Under the pieces are notes generated by a model. The model saw only the letters and a list, made by a program, of their open reading frames with translations, was not told where the DNA came from and did not search any database. Below, piece after piece: positions 26,362-34,598 of a stretch of DNA of 64,000 nucleotides. Position 1 is the stretch's first letter. The number at the start of each line of letters is the position of its first letter. The stretch is from JACDAV01 sp036556145. Lineage in GTDB: Bacteria; Chloroflexota; Limnocylindria; Limnocylindrales; CSP1-4. The stretch spans positions 1 to 64,000 of the forward strand of contig DATBKB010000095.1 in assembly GCA_036556145.1 (NCBI GenBank), read 5' to 3'. Both the position numbers and the translations under genes were made by a program.

Positions 26362-27144
26362 ATGTCGCTCAGCCAGCCGAAGCCTGACCCGATCGATTCG
26401 CCGCCGACCGAGACGTGGCCCGACGTTCCGCATCTCCGGCTGGCCCCGCCACTGCCTGTCGAGGAGGGCGCCCCTGCCGCCCCTCCACGGGCCAGGCGGC
26501 AGCCGCGGGCGCGCCGATCGCGCCCGCTGCTCGAAGCGCACGTCTGGACCGACCTGCCGGCCGAGGCGAAGTGGCGTGCCCGCCCGATGGCGCTCGGGAA
26601 GGTCAGGCGGAGCCGCATCGCCGCCCCCGTCGTCCACAGGCGCGGTGCCGCCTTCGCGCTCGCGGCCGCGGGCGCGCTCGCGATCGCGGCGCTGGCGATC
26701 GCCGGCCGCCCCGACCAGGGGCCGGACCAGGCCGTGCTGGGGCTCGCGACCGACGCCACGAGCTCACCCACGGTGCTGGCGAGCAAGGGGTACTCGCTCA
26801 CGATCGAGCCGACCGCATCGCCCACCGCCGGATCGCCATCGGCCCAGCCCCCGCCGACCGCGTCGCCGACGCCAACGGCCGAGCCGACGGTCCTGCCCAC
26901 GGCTCCCGTCATCACGGCTCCGGGAACCCCTCGTCCGACGGCGGCCCCGACCGCGACGCCACGACGCACGCCGCGTCCCACACCGAGACCGACGCCGGTG
27001 CCCACGCCGGTGCCGACCCCGCCTCCGACGCCCACACCGACGCCGACCCCGACGCCCACACCGACGCCGACCCCCACTCCGACCCCGGAACCAACTCCGA
27101 CTCCGACTCCGACTCCGACCCCGCTCGTCACCGAGATCCCCTGA
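26362..27144 (+). CDS. Membrane-anchored protein with proline-threonine repeat tail
   Basis: 261 residues, not a recognised family. An Arg/Pro-rich cytoplasmic N-terminus of about 90 residues is followed by one membrane segment (FALAAAGALAIAALAIAG, about 95-112), then a Ser/Thr/Pro-rich region ending in a run of Pro-Thr dipeptides from about residue 200. Such PT stalks usually span the cell wall. No globular domain is visible at the tip, so it is either a spacer or a structural protein. The ATG follows GGGGAGGCC. Confidence 0.7.
   Translation: MSLSQPKPDPIDSPPTETWPDVPHLRLAPPLPVEEGAPAAPPRARRQPRARRSRPLLEAHVWTDLPAEAKWRARPMALGKVRRSRIAAPVVHRRGAAFALAAAGALAIAALAIAGRPDQGPDQAVLGLATDATSSPTVLASKGYSLTIEPTASPTAGSPSAQPPPTASPTPTAEPTVLPTAPVITAPGTPRPTAAPTATPRRTPRPTPRPTPVPTPVPTPPPTPTPTPTPTPTPTPTPTPTPEPTPTPTPTPTPLVTEIP
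26997..27122 (+). repeat. PT-coding microsatellite (CCGACN hexamer-like)
   Basis: Tandem 6-bp units of the type CCGACG/CCCACA/CCGACC encode alternating Pro and Thr at the 3' end of the preceding gene. The array is likely to vary in length between strains by slippage. Confidence 0.8.
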
Positions 27145-27167
27145 CCGGCTCGAACCAGTTCTCCTGC

Positions 27168-27173
27168 TATACT
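27168..27173 (+). promoter_or_regulatory. Extended -10 promoter of the atp operon
   Basis: TATACT preceded by TGC (TGCTATACT from 27165) is a near-perfect extended -10. Transcription would start near 27180, about 17 nt before the AtpI-like ATG. No -35 at ideal spacing is seen. Confidence 0.6.
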
Positions 27174-27196
27174 CCCGCCGCTTTGACAGGTCGCCC

Positions 27197-27421
27197 ATGA
27201 ACGAGCCCTTCCGGGCGGGGGCCTATCTCGCCCTCTTCTCGGAAATCGGGTTTCTTCTCCTGGTCACGACCCTCGTCGGAGTGCTTGTCGGGTACTGGAT
27301 CGACAGGCAGCTGGCAACGCTTCCCATCTTTGCCGTGGCGGGCTTGTTCGTCGGACTCGGCATGGGAGCGGTAGGCGTCAAGCGGCTGATCGATCGGTTC
27401 CTGGCGAGCTTCGACGACTGA
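27197..27421 (+). CDS. atpI: AtpI/AtpZ-like ATP synthase accessory protein
   Basis: 74 residues with two membrane helices (FSEIGFLLLVTTLVGVLVGYWID and FAVAGLFVGLGMGAVGVKRL). The GYWIDRQL connection is typical of the AtpI/AtpZ family, which assists c-ring assembly or Mg2+ supply. It is the first gene of the operon, directly ahead of atpB. Confidence 0.82.
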   Translation: MNEPFRAGAYLALFSEIGFLLLVTTLVGVLVGYWIDRQLATLPIFAVAGLFVGLGMGAVGVKRLIDRFLASFDD

Positions 27422-27493
27422 CCGAGGCGACCCGTCCGGCCCCAGGGCGCGACGCCGGCGCGGCGACCGGCCGCGCACCAACAGGGAGGAACG

Positions 27494-28585
27494 TTGGCAG
27501 GTCGAGGTGAGCCCGACCGTCGCACGGACGCGGAGCGGCGGATGCAGGAGGCGCTCGGGCCGGAGCTCGCCGGCGACGCCGTCGCCGCGGCGGGCGAGGT
27601 CGCTCAGCCGTCACGGTCTGTCCTCCGGCCGATCCTGCTCGCGACCCTCGGGATCGTCGCCCTTCTCGCGATCGGCTATGTCGTGGCGCCGCCTTTTCCG
27701 CCCGGCGGCCAGCCCGGAGAGCCCATCAACTTCCCGACGGATGCGATCGCGGCCAACTTCGAGCTGCCGGCGCCTCACGTGGTGGTCGACCTCGACAAGA
27801 GCTCGCCGCCCAGCCACGACCTCGTGACGTTCGACCTCACGATCTCCTCGTCGATCCTGACCGGCTGGATCATCATGGCGATCATCGTTGTGCTCGCGAT
27901 CCTGCTGTCGCGCGGCATCGAGGTCATGCCGTCACGCGCGCAGAACGCGCTCGAGTACGTCTACGAGGGCCTGGCCAACTTCGCGACATCGCTTGGCGGC
28001 CCGGCGGCCCGCCGCTACGTGCCGATCTTCGCCGCGCTGTTCGTGTTCATCCTGTTCTCGAACTGGAGCGGCCTCCTGCCGGGGGTCGGCCGCATCCCGC
28101 AGGTGCGCGCGCCGACGAGCGACCTCAACGTCACGGCCGGCCTGGCCCTGTTCGCCTTCTCCCTCTTCCACGTCGAGGGCATCCGCAACCTCGGCGTCCG
28201 CGGCTACTTCGGCAAGTTCTTCAGCCTGCGCGCCTTCCGTGAGGAGGGCTTCGGCGCAGGGATCATCGCGCTGTTCGTCGGCGTGATCGAGTTCATGCTC
28301 GAGTTCGTCAAGCCCGTGACGCTGGCGATGCGACTCTTCGGCAACATCTATGGCGGCGAGGTCGCGCTCGGCGTCATCACCGCGCTGACGATCGCGGTGA
28401 TCCCGGTGGCGATGCTCGGCCTCGAGGTCCTGCTGAACTTCATGCAGGCGCTGATCTTCTCGGTCCTGACGCTCATGTTCACGCTCATCGCCATCGAGGG
28501 CCACCACGACCAGGAGCACGCCGACGCGACGCACGACGAGGTCGAGGCGATGCCGAAGGGAGCGGTCGCACCGGTCCACGGCTAG
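27494..28585 (+). CDS. atpB: ATP synthase Fo subunit a, with N-terminal extension
   Basis: 363 residues against about 240-270 usual. The core carries the essential Arg280 in KPVTLAMRLFGNIYGGEV, which faces the c-ring. Residues 1-115 add a hydrophilic stretch, an extra membrane segment (SVLRPILLATLGIVALLAIGYVV, 42-64) and an external loop. The C-terminus is His-rich (EGHHDQEHADATHDE). The TTG start is preceded by GGGAGGAACG at correct spacing, which supports the long form. Confidence 0.94.
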   Translation: MAGRGEPDRRTDAERRMQEALGPELAGDAVAAAGEVAQPSRSVLRPILLATLGIVALLAIGYVVAPPFPPGGQPGEPINFPTDAIAANFELPAPHVVVDLDKSSPPSHDLVTFDLTISSSILTGWIIMAIIVVLAILLSRGIEVMPSRAQNALEYVYEGLANFATSLGGPAARRYVPIFAALFVFILFSNWSGLLPGVGRIPQVRAPTSDLNVTAGLALFAFSLFHVEGIRNLGVRGYFGKFFSLRAFREEGFGAGIIALFVGVIEFMLEFVKPVTLAMRLFGNIYGGEVALGVITALTIAVIPVAMLGLEVLLNFMQALIFSVLTLMFTLIAIEGHHDQEHADATHDEVEAMPKGAVAPVHG

Positions 28586-28652
28586 CGCAACAAGGGTCAA
28601 TTCGGAACGTGTGAACCGGCGGTGAGCCGGCTGCTAGGAGGAGCGACACCAC

Positions 28653-28874
28653 ATGGAAATGATCGGAGCGGGACTGGCCGCGCTGGGGGTCATCGGTCCG
28701 GGCATCGGCATCGGGATCCTGACCGGCCTCTCGACGAGCGCCATCGGGCGCAATCCGGACGCCACGCCCCAGATCCGGGCCACCTTCATCATCGGCGCCG
28801 CGTTCGCCGAGGGCCTCGGCGTCCTCGCCGTCGTGGTCGGCCTGCTCGTCATCTTCCTGGGTCGCCCGGCCTAG
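28653..28874 (+). CDS. atpE: ATP synthase Fo subunit c
   Basis: 73 residues, two-helix hairpin that forms the rotor ring. Helix 1 has the GPGIGIGI glycine motif, the polar loop has GRNPDATPQIR, and the ion-binding carboxylate is Glu53 (AFAEGLGVLA). I see no Gln in helix 1 of the kind found in Na+ enzymes, so proton coupling is likely. A small hairpin (28616-28630) lies in the 67-nt gap after atpB, followed by TAGGAGGAGC. Confidence 0.96.
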   Translation: MEMIGAGLAALGVIGPGIGIGILTGLSTSAIGRNPDATPQIRATFIIGAAFAEGLGVLAVVVGLLVIFLGRPA

Positions 28875-28895
28875 GCCGAACCCGCGAGGCTGACC

Positions 28896-29471
28896 GTGGA
28901 TCTCTACACCGTCGCGGCGGCGGCGCAGGAGCTGGCCGCCCTCGCGGCCGAGGAAGGCGCTGCCGAGGCAACGTTCCAGATCAACCTGTTCTGGATCCTC
29001 ACCCAGGCAGCGAGCTTCGGGCTGTTCCTCGTCATCCTGTACTTCGCCGCGTTCCGCCGGATCGGCGGCGTCCTCGAGGAGCGGCGCCAGCGGATCGAGC
29101 AAGGGCTCCGCGACGCGGAGCAGGCCCGCCGCGACCGCGAGCGTGCCCAGGAGGAGCACGCCGCGGCCCTGGCCGAGGCGCGGCGCGAGGCGCAGGAGAT
29201 CCTCGGCCGGGCGGAGCGGCTTGCCCAGGAGTCGCGGGATGCCGACATCGCCGCCACCCGCGAGGAGCTCGAGCGCATGCGCCAGCGGGCCGCCGAGGAC
29301 ATCGACGCCGAGAAGCAGCGCGCGATCGCCGACCTCCGCCGCGAGGTCGCCGACCTGGCTCTCGCCGCCGCGACCCGTGTTCTCGGCGAGTCGATGACCG
29401 ACGAGCGCCAGCGCCGGCTCGTCAACGAATTCCTGGCCGAGGCCGGGACCACCAGCGACCGGCGCCGCTGA
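28896..29471 (+). CDS. atpF: ATP synthase Fo subunit b
   Basis: 191 residues. One membrane helix (ILTQAASFGLFLVILYFAAF) is followed by a long charged coiled coil (EERRQRIEQGLRDAEQARRDRERAQEEH) forming the peripheral stalk. An N-terminal stretch of about 35 residues precedes the membrane helix. The GTG start is the first in frame. The stop and the atpH start overlap by one base (TGATG). Confidence 0.95.
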   Translation: MDLYTVAAAAQELAALAAEEGAAEATFQINLFWILTQAASFGLFLVILYFAAFRRIGGVLEERRQRIEQGLRDAEQARRDRERAQEEHAAALAEARREAQEILGRAERLAQESRDADIAATREELERMRQRAAEDIDAEKQRAIADLRREVADLALAAATRVLGESMTDERQRRLVNEFLAEAGTTSDRRR

Positions 29472-30040
29472 TGGCCCGCGGGACGAGTGCCGCTCGTCGC
29501 TACGCCGAGGCCGCCTTCGAGCTTGCCGAGAAGGCGAAGAGCCAAGACGCCTGGGCGAAGGACCTGCGACTCGCGGCCGAGCTCCTCGCCGACGAACGGA
29601 TCCGGGGCGTCCTCGACAACCCCGCCGTTCCGACCGCGGATCGCGATTCGCTCGTCACGAAGCTGCTCGGCAAGCGCGTCTCCGGGCAGGTCGGAAATCT
29701 CGTCCGGCTGCTCGCGCAGCGCAACCGGATCGAGCTCCTGCCCGTGGTCGCCGCCGAGTTCCGGCGCCTCCTCAACCGCCAGAACGGCGTCGTCGAGGCG
29801 ATCGTCACGAGCGCACTCCCGCTCACGCCCAAGGAGCTCGAGGCCCTCCGCAAGCGCCTCGAGGGGATGACCGGCGCGACCGTCGAGCTCGAGACCGCGG
29901 TCGACGACTCGCTCATCGGTGGCCTCACGGTCCGGATCGGTGACCGGCTCCTCGACGCGAGCGTCCGCGGCCGGCTCGAGCGACTCCGCAAGCAGCTCAG
30001 CGGCCGCGGCGGCGCGGGCAGCGTGGCGAGCCTGCGGTGA
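29471..30040 (+). CDS. atpH: ATP synthase F1 subunit delta
   Basis: 189 residues linking stalk and F1. ARRYAEAAFELAEK at the N-terminus and the C-terminal DSLIGGLTVRIGDRLLDASVRGRLERLRKQL are delta/OSCP signatures. It is translationally coupled to atpF through TGATG. Confidence 0.95.
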   Translation: MARGTSAARRYAEAAFELAEKAKSQDAWAKDLRLAAELLADERIRGVLDNPAVPTADRDSLVTKLLGKRVSGQVGNLVRLLAQRNRIELLPVVAAEFRRLLNRQNGVVEAIVTSALPLTPKELEALRKRLEGMTGATVELETAVDDSLIGGLTVRIGDRLLDASVRGRLERLRKQLSGRGGAGSVASLR

Positions 30041-30097
30041 CGCCGATGACGGCGACCTTCCCGACCTCCACCCCTACAGCACCAACCTGGAGACCCG

Positions 30098-31822
30098 ATG
30101 GCCATCAAGTCTGACGAGATCGTCACGATCATCAAGTCCGCGATCGAGGGCTTCGACGAGAAGACCGAAACGCGCAGCGTCGGCACGGTCGTCGAGGTCG
30201 GCGACGGCATCGCCCAGATCTACGGGCTGTCGGGCGCACTCGCCTCGGAGCTCCTCGAGTTCCCGAACGGGGTGATGGGCATGGCCCTCAACCTCGAGGA
30301 GGAGACCGTCGGCGCGGTGATCCTCGGCGAATACAAGGAGATCGAGGAAGGCGACACGGTCAAGACGACCGGGCGGGTCGTCGAGGTCCCGGTCGGCCAG
30401 GCGCTCCTCGGGCGCGTCGTGAACCCGCTCGGCCAGCCGCTCGACGACAAGGGCCCGATCGAGTCGAAGCGCACTCGCCCCGTCGAGCGCATTGCCCCAG
30501 GCGTCATCGTCCGCACGGGCGTCGACACGCCGGTCCAGACGGGCATCAAGGCGATCGACGCGCTCATCCCGATCGGCCGCGGGCAGCGCGAGCTGATCAT
30601 CGGCGACCGGCAGACGGGCAAGACCGCCATCGCGATCGACGCGATCATCAACCAGAAGGGCAAGGGCCTGGTCTGCGTCTACGTCGCGATCGGCCAGAAG
30701 CTCTCGACGGTCGCCAAGACCGTGGCCGTTCTCGAGCAGTACGGCGCGATGGACCACACGATCGTCGTCGTCGCCGGCGCCGAGGAACCGGCCCCGCTCC
30801 AGTTCCTCGCGCCCTACGCCGCGACCGCGATGGGCGAGGAGGTCATGGAGGAGGGCGTGGAGCTCGAGGGCAAGACGGTCAAGGATGCCCTGTGCGTCTA
30901 CGACGACCTCAGCAAGCACGCCTGGGCCTACCGCGAGATGTCGCTGCTCCTCCGCCGCCCGCCGGGCCGCGAGGCGTACCCGGGCGACGTCTTCTACCTC
31001 CACAGCCGCCTCCTCGAGCGGGCGGCCCGGCTCAACGAGGCCAACGGCGGCGGCTCGCTCACGGCTTTGCCGGTGATCGAGACTCAGGCGGGTGACGTGT
31101 CGGCGTACATCCCGACGAACGTCATCTCGATCACCGACGGCCAGATCTTCCTCGAGACCGACCTGTTCAACGCCGGCCAGCGGCCGGCGCTGAACATCGG
31201 CATCTCGGTGTCGCGCGTCGGCTCGGCGGCCCAGACCAAGGCGATGAAGAAGGTCGCCGCGCCGCTCAAGCTCGACCTTGCCCAGTACCGCTCGCTCGCG
31301 GCGTTCGCGCAGTTCGCCTCGGACCTCGACAAGGCGACCCGCGACCAGCTGACGAGAGGCGAGAAGCTGTCCGAGGTCATCAAGCAGCCGCAGTACCAAC
31401 CCCTGCCCGTCGAGAAGCAGGTCGCGATCCTCTACGCCGCAACGACGGGCGCGCTCGACGATGTCCCGACGCCGCGGGTCAAGGAGTTCGAGAGCCAGTT
31501 CTACCGGTTCCTCGAAAGCGAGCGGCCGAAGATCCTCCAGGAGATCGGCTCGTCGAACGACCTCAACCCGGATCTCGCCAAAGCCCTCGACGAGGCGATC
31601 GAGGCGTTCCGCGAGGCCTTCGGGGTCGGCCGCCGGGCGGCGAAGGGCGACAAGGCCGAGGCGAAACCCGCGGACCAGGGCGCGGCGAAACCCGACAAGG
31701 GCGAGGCCAGGACGGCCGCCAGGGCCGCGGCGACGTCAGCCGAAACGTCGGGCGCCAAGCCCGCCGCGAAGGCCGATTCGAAGCCGGCCGACGAAGCCGA
31801 GGCGAAGCCGGCGAGTGGCTAG
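30098..31822 (+). CDS. atpA: ATP synthase F1 subunit alpha with Ala/Lys-rich tail
   Basis: 574 residues; the family is about 500-515. The P-loop GDRQTGKT is at 169-176, and the alpha-type segment GISVSRVGSAAQ carries the arginine finger. The normal C-terminus ends near residue 510 (EAIEAFREAFGV). Residues 511-574 form an Ala/Lys/Glu/Pro-rich low-complexity tail unlike other alpha subunits. The TAG stop lies within the atpG start region. Confidence 0.97.
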   Translation: MAIKSDEIVTIIKSAIEGFDEKTETRSVGTVVEVGDGIAQIYGLSGALASELLEFPNGVMGMALNLEEETVGAVILGEYKEIEEGDTVKTTGRVVEVPVGQALLGRVVNPLGQPLDDKGPIESKRTRPVERIAPGVIVRTGVDTPVQTGIKAIDALIPIGRGQRELIIGDRQTGKTAIAIDAIINQKGKGLVCVYVAIGQKLSTVAKTVAVLEQYGAMDHTIVVVAGAEEPAPLQFLAPYAATAMGEEVMEEGVELEGKTVKDALCVYDDLSKHAWAYREMSLLLRRPPGREAYPGDVFYLHSRLLERAARLNEANGGGSLTALPVIETQAGDVSAYIPTNVISITDGQIFLETDLFNAGQRPALNIGISVSRVGSAAQTKAMKKVAAPLKLDLAQYRSLAAFAQFASDLDKATRDQLTRGEKLSEVIKQPQYQPLPVEKQVAILYAATTGALDDVPTPRVKEFESQFYRFLESERPKILQEIGSSNDLNPDLAKALDEAIEAFREAFGVGRRAAKGDKAEAKPADQGAAKPDKGEARTAARAAATSAETSGAKPAAKADSKPADEAEAKPASG

Positions 31823-32666
31823 CCAGCGCGATATTCGCCGCCGGATCGGGGCCGTCCGGAACATCAAGCAGATCACCCGGGCGATGCAGTTCGTCGCGGC
31901 CTCGAAGCTCAAGCGCGCCCAGGAGTCGACGCTGGCGGCCCGACCGTACAGCGACAAGATCGACGAGGTCCTCGCCGACCTCGCCGCCGTCCTCGGCGGC
32001 GAGGACCACCCGCTCCTCGCCGAGCGGCAGGGTGGACGGCGCCTGATCGTGCTCCTCACGACCGATCGTGGCCTCGCCGGCCCGCTCAACACGAACACGA
32101 TCCGCTTCGCGGCCCGCGAGATCACCGAGCACCCGGGCGACCTCGCGGTCGTGACGATCGGCCGCAAGGGCCGCGACGCCATGCGCCGGGCGCGCGTGCC
32201 GCTCGAGGCTCACTTCGCGGGCTTCGGCGACCGCCCCGCCTTCGCCGACATCCTGCCGGTCGCGCGCCTCGTGAGCGACGGGTTCGTCGGCGGCCAGTTC
32301 GCCCGCGTCGACGTCATCTTCAGCCGCTTCCAGTCGACGCTCGTGCAGCGGCCGATGCTCGACACGCTGCTGCCGGTCACGCCGGCCGAGGACACCGAGG
32401 GCATTCCCGGCAACCAGTTCATCTTCGAGCCGAATGCCGCGACGGTCCTCACCCGGCTCCTGCCGCGCTACGTCGCGACGCGCCTCTTCCAGGCCGTCCT
32501 CGAGAGCAAGGCGTCCGAGGAATCGAGCCGGATGGTCGCGATGAAGAACGCGACCGAGAACGCCGAGGAGCTCATCGAGGACCTGACGCTCTCGTACAAC
32601 AAGGTCCGCCAGGCGAACATCACCCGCGAGATGATCGAGATCGCGACCGGCGCGCAGGCGCGCTGA
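31815..32666 (+). CDS. atpG: ATP synthase F1 subunit gamma
   Basis: 283 residues, central rotor shaft. The N-terminus RDIRRRIGAVRNIKQITRAMQFVAASKLKRAQ and the C-terminus MKNATENAEELIEDLTLSYNKVRQANITREMIEIATGA are strongly conserved gamma signatures. The GTG start overlaps the end of atpA by 8 nt. GGAGGAG lies between its stop and atpD. Confidence 0.96.
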   Translation: MASQRDIRRRIGAVRNIKQITRAMQFVAASKLKRAQESTLAARPYSDKIDEVLADLAAVLGGEDHPLLAERQGGRRLIVLLTTDRGLAGPLNTNTIRFAAREITEHPGDLAVVTIGRKGRDAMRRARVPLEAHFAGFGDRPAFADILPVARLVSDGFVGGQFARVDVIFSRFQSTLVQRPMLDTLLPVTPAEDTEGIPGNQFIFEPNAATVLTRLLPRYVATRLFQAVLESKASEESSRMVAMKNATENAEELIEDLTLSYNKVRQANITREMIEIATGAQAR

Positions 32667-32686
32667 CAGGAGGAGCGAACCCACCC

Positions 32687-34096
32687 ATGGCCACTGCCAC
32701 GCAGCCCGCCACCGGGCACGTCATCCAGATCACCGGGCCGGTCGTCGACATCGAGTTCCCGGCCGGCCGGCTGCCCGAGATCTACAACGCGGTCGAGATC
32801 ACCCGCGACAAGCAGCGCATCGTCTGCGAGGTCCAGCAGCACCTCGGCAACAACTGGGTCCGCTCCGTGGCGATGACGACCACCGACGGCCTCGCCCGCG
32901 GCGCCGAGGCCCGCGACACCGGCGGCCCGATCTCGGTGCCGGTCGGCGAGGTCACGCTCGGCCGGGTGTTCGACGTCCTCGGCCAGCCGATCGACGAGAA
33001 GGGCCCGATCAAGGGCGACAAGCGGCTGCCGATCCACCGCCCGGCGCCGCCGTTCGACGAGCAGCGCACGGAGACCGAGGTCTTCGAGACGGGCCTCAAG
33101 GTCATCGACCTGGTCGCCCCGTTCGCGAAGGGCGGCAAGGTCGGGATCTTCGGCGGCGCCGGCGTCGGCAAGACGGTCATCATCCAGGAGCTCATCCGGA
33201 ACGTCGCCCAGGAGCACGCCGGCGTGTCGGTGTTCGCCGGCGTCGGCGAGCGCTCCCGCGAGGGCAACGACCTGATCCACGAGATGACCGAGTCGGGCGT
33301 CATCGAGAAGACGGCGTTCGTCTTCGGCCAGATGAACGAGCCGCCGGGCGCGCGACAGCGCGTCGGCCTGTCCGGTCTGACCATGGCGGAGTACTTCCGC
33401 GACGAGGAGGGCCGCGACGTCCTCCTGTTCATCGACAACATCTTCCGGTTCACCCAGGCGGGCTCGGAGGTCTCCGCGCTCCTCGGGCGGATGCCGTCCG
33501 CGGTCGGCTACCAGCCGAACCTCGCGACGGAGATGGCCCAGCTCCAGGAGCGGATCACCTCGACCAAGAAGGGCTCGATCACGTCGCTCCAGGCGGTGTT
33601 CGTCCCGGCCGACGATTACACCGACCCGGCGCCGGCGACGACGTTCGCCCACCTCGATTCGACGATCCGCCTCGAGCGCTCGATCGCCGAGCTCGGGATC
33701 TATCCGGCGGTCGACCCGCTGACCTCGACGTCGCGGGTGCTCGACCCGAACGTCGTCGGCGCCGAGCACTACGACGTCGCGCAGGAGACGAAGCGCGTCC
33801 TTCAGCGCTACCGCGACCTCCAGGACATCATCGCGATCCTCGGCATCGACGAGCTGTCCGAGGAGGACAAGGCGACGGTCGCCCGGGCTCGCCGCCTCCA
33901 GCGGTTCATGAGCCAGCCGTTCTTCGTCGCCGAGGTCTTCACCGGCCGGCCCGGCGCCTACGTCGCGATCAAGGACACGGTCGCCTCGTTCAAGGAGATC
34001 CTCGAGGGCAAGGCCGACACGTTGCCGGAGCAGGCGTTCTTCCTCGCCGGCACGATGGAGGACGTCCGCAAGAACGCCGAGAAGCTCGGGGCCTGA
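32687..34096 (+). CDS. atpD: ATP synthase F1 subunit beta
   Basis: 469 residues, catalytic subunit. The P-loop GGAGVGKT is at 156-163, the catalytic-Glu segment GVGERSREGNDL and the DELSEEDK motif are present. The length is normal, with no tail, in contrast to the alpha subunit. CAGGAGGAGCG precedes the ATG. Confidence 0.98.
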   Translation: MATATQPATGHVIQITGPVVDIEFPAGRLPEIYNAVEITRDKQRIVCEVQQHLGNNWVRSVAMTTTDGLARGAEARDTGGPISVPVGEVTLGRVFDVLGQPIDEKGPIKGDKRLPIHRPAPPFDEQRTETEVFETGLKVIDLVAPFAKGGKVGIFGGAGVGKTVIIQELIRNVAQEHAGVSVFAGVGERSREGNDLIHEMTESGVIEKTAFVFGQMNEPPGARQRVGLSGLTMAEYFRDEEGRDVLLFIDNIFRFTQAGSEVSALLGRMPSAVGYQPNLATEMAQLQERITSTKKGSITSLQAVFVPADDYTDPAPATTFAHLDSTIRLERSIAELGIYPAVDPLTSTSRVLDPNVVGAEHYDVAQETKRVLQRYRDLQDIIAILGIDELSEEDKATVARARRLQRFMSQPFFVAEVFTGRPGAYVAIKDTVASFKEILEGKADTLPEQAFFLAGTMEDVRKNAEKLGA

Positions 34097-34099
34097 GCC

Positions 34100-34522
34100 A
34101 TGCCGCTCCTCCTGGAGATCGTCACCCCGGAGCGCCTCGTCTTCTCCGAGCAGGTCGATGCCGTCGTCCTGCCGGGGAGCGACGGCGAGCTGGGCGTCCT
34201 GCCACACCACGCGCCGCTCGTCTCGACCCTCGGGATCGGCGAGCTGCGGATCCGACGGGGCGGCGAGGAGGAGCTGTTCGCGATCGCCGGCGGGTTCCTC
34301 CAGGTCCGGCCGGACAAGGTCGTGGTCATGGCCGAGACGGCCGACATGGCCTCCGAGATCGATCTGGAGCGGGCCCGCCAGGCCCGCGAGGAGGCCGAGC
34401 GCGCCCTCGAGACCGGCTACCAGGAGGGTGCCGACCTCGCCGCCGCGCGGGCGGCCCTCCAGCAGGCGCTCCTGCGGATCCGGGTCGCCGAGCGGCGCCA
34501 CCGCGAGGGTCGCCGGCGCTGA
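34100..34522 (+). CDS. atpC: ATP synthase F1 subunit epsilon
   Basis: 140 residues. The N-terminal beta-sandwich has LPGSDGELGVLPHHAPLVSTLGIGEL and FAIAGGFLQVRPDKVVVMAETAD; a C-terminal helical pair follows (ARQAREEAERAL, AALQQALLRIRVAERRH). It starts 3 nt after atpD and ends the atp operon. Confidence 0.95.
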   Translation: MPLLLEIVTPERLVFSEQVDAVVLPGSDGELGVLPHHAPLVSTLGIGELRIRRGGEEELFAIAGGFLQVRPDKVVVMAETADMASEIDLERARQAREEAERALETGYQEGADLAAARAALQQALLRIRVAERRHREGRRR

Positions 34523-34598
34523 CGCGTACCCGTGCCCCACGGCGTCCGGGCCGGATTGCCACCACATCGGGGGCCGTCGCCCGTCATGATTCGGCCTG

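Noticed and set aside
28616..28630. Attenuator between atpB and atpE
   Set aside because: CCGGC-N5-GCCGG is only a 5-bp stem without a U run; it may modulate atpE translation but does not merit a terminator call.
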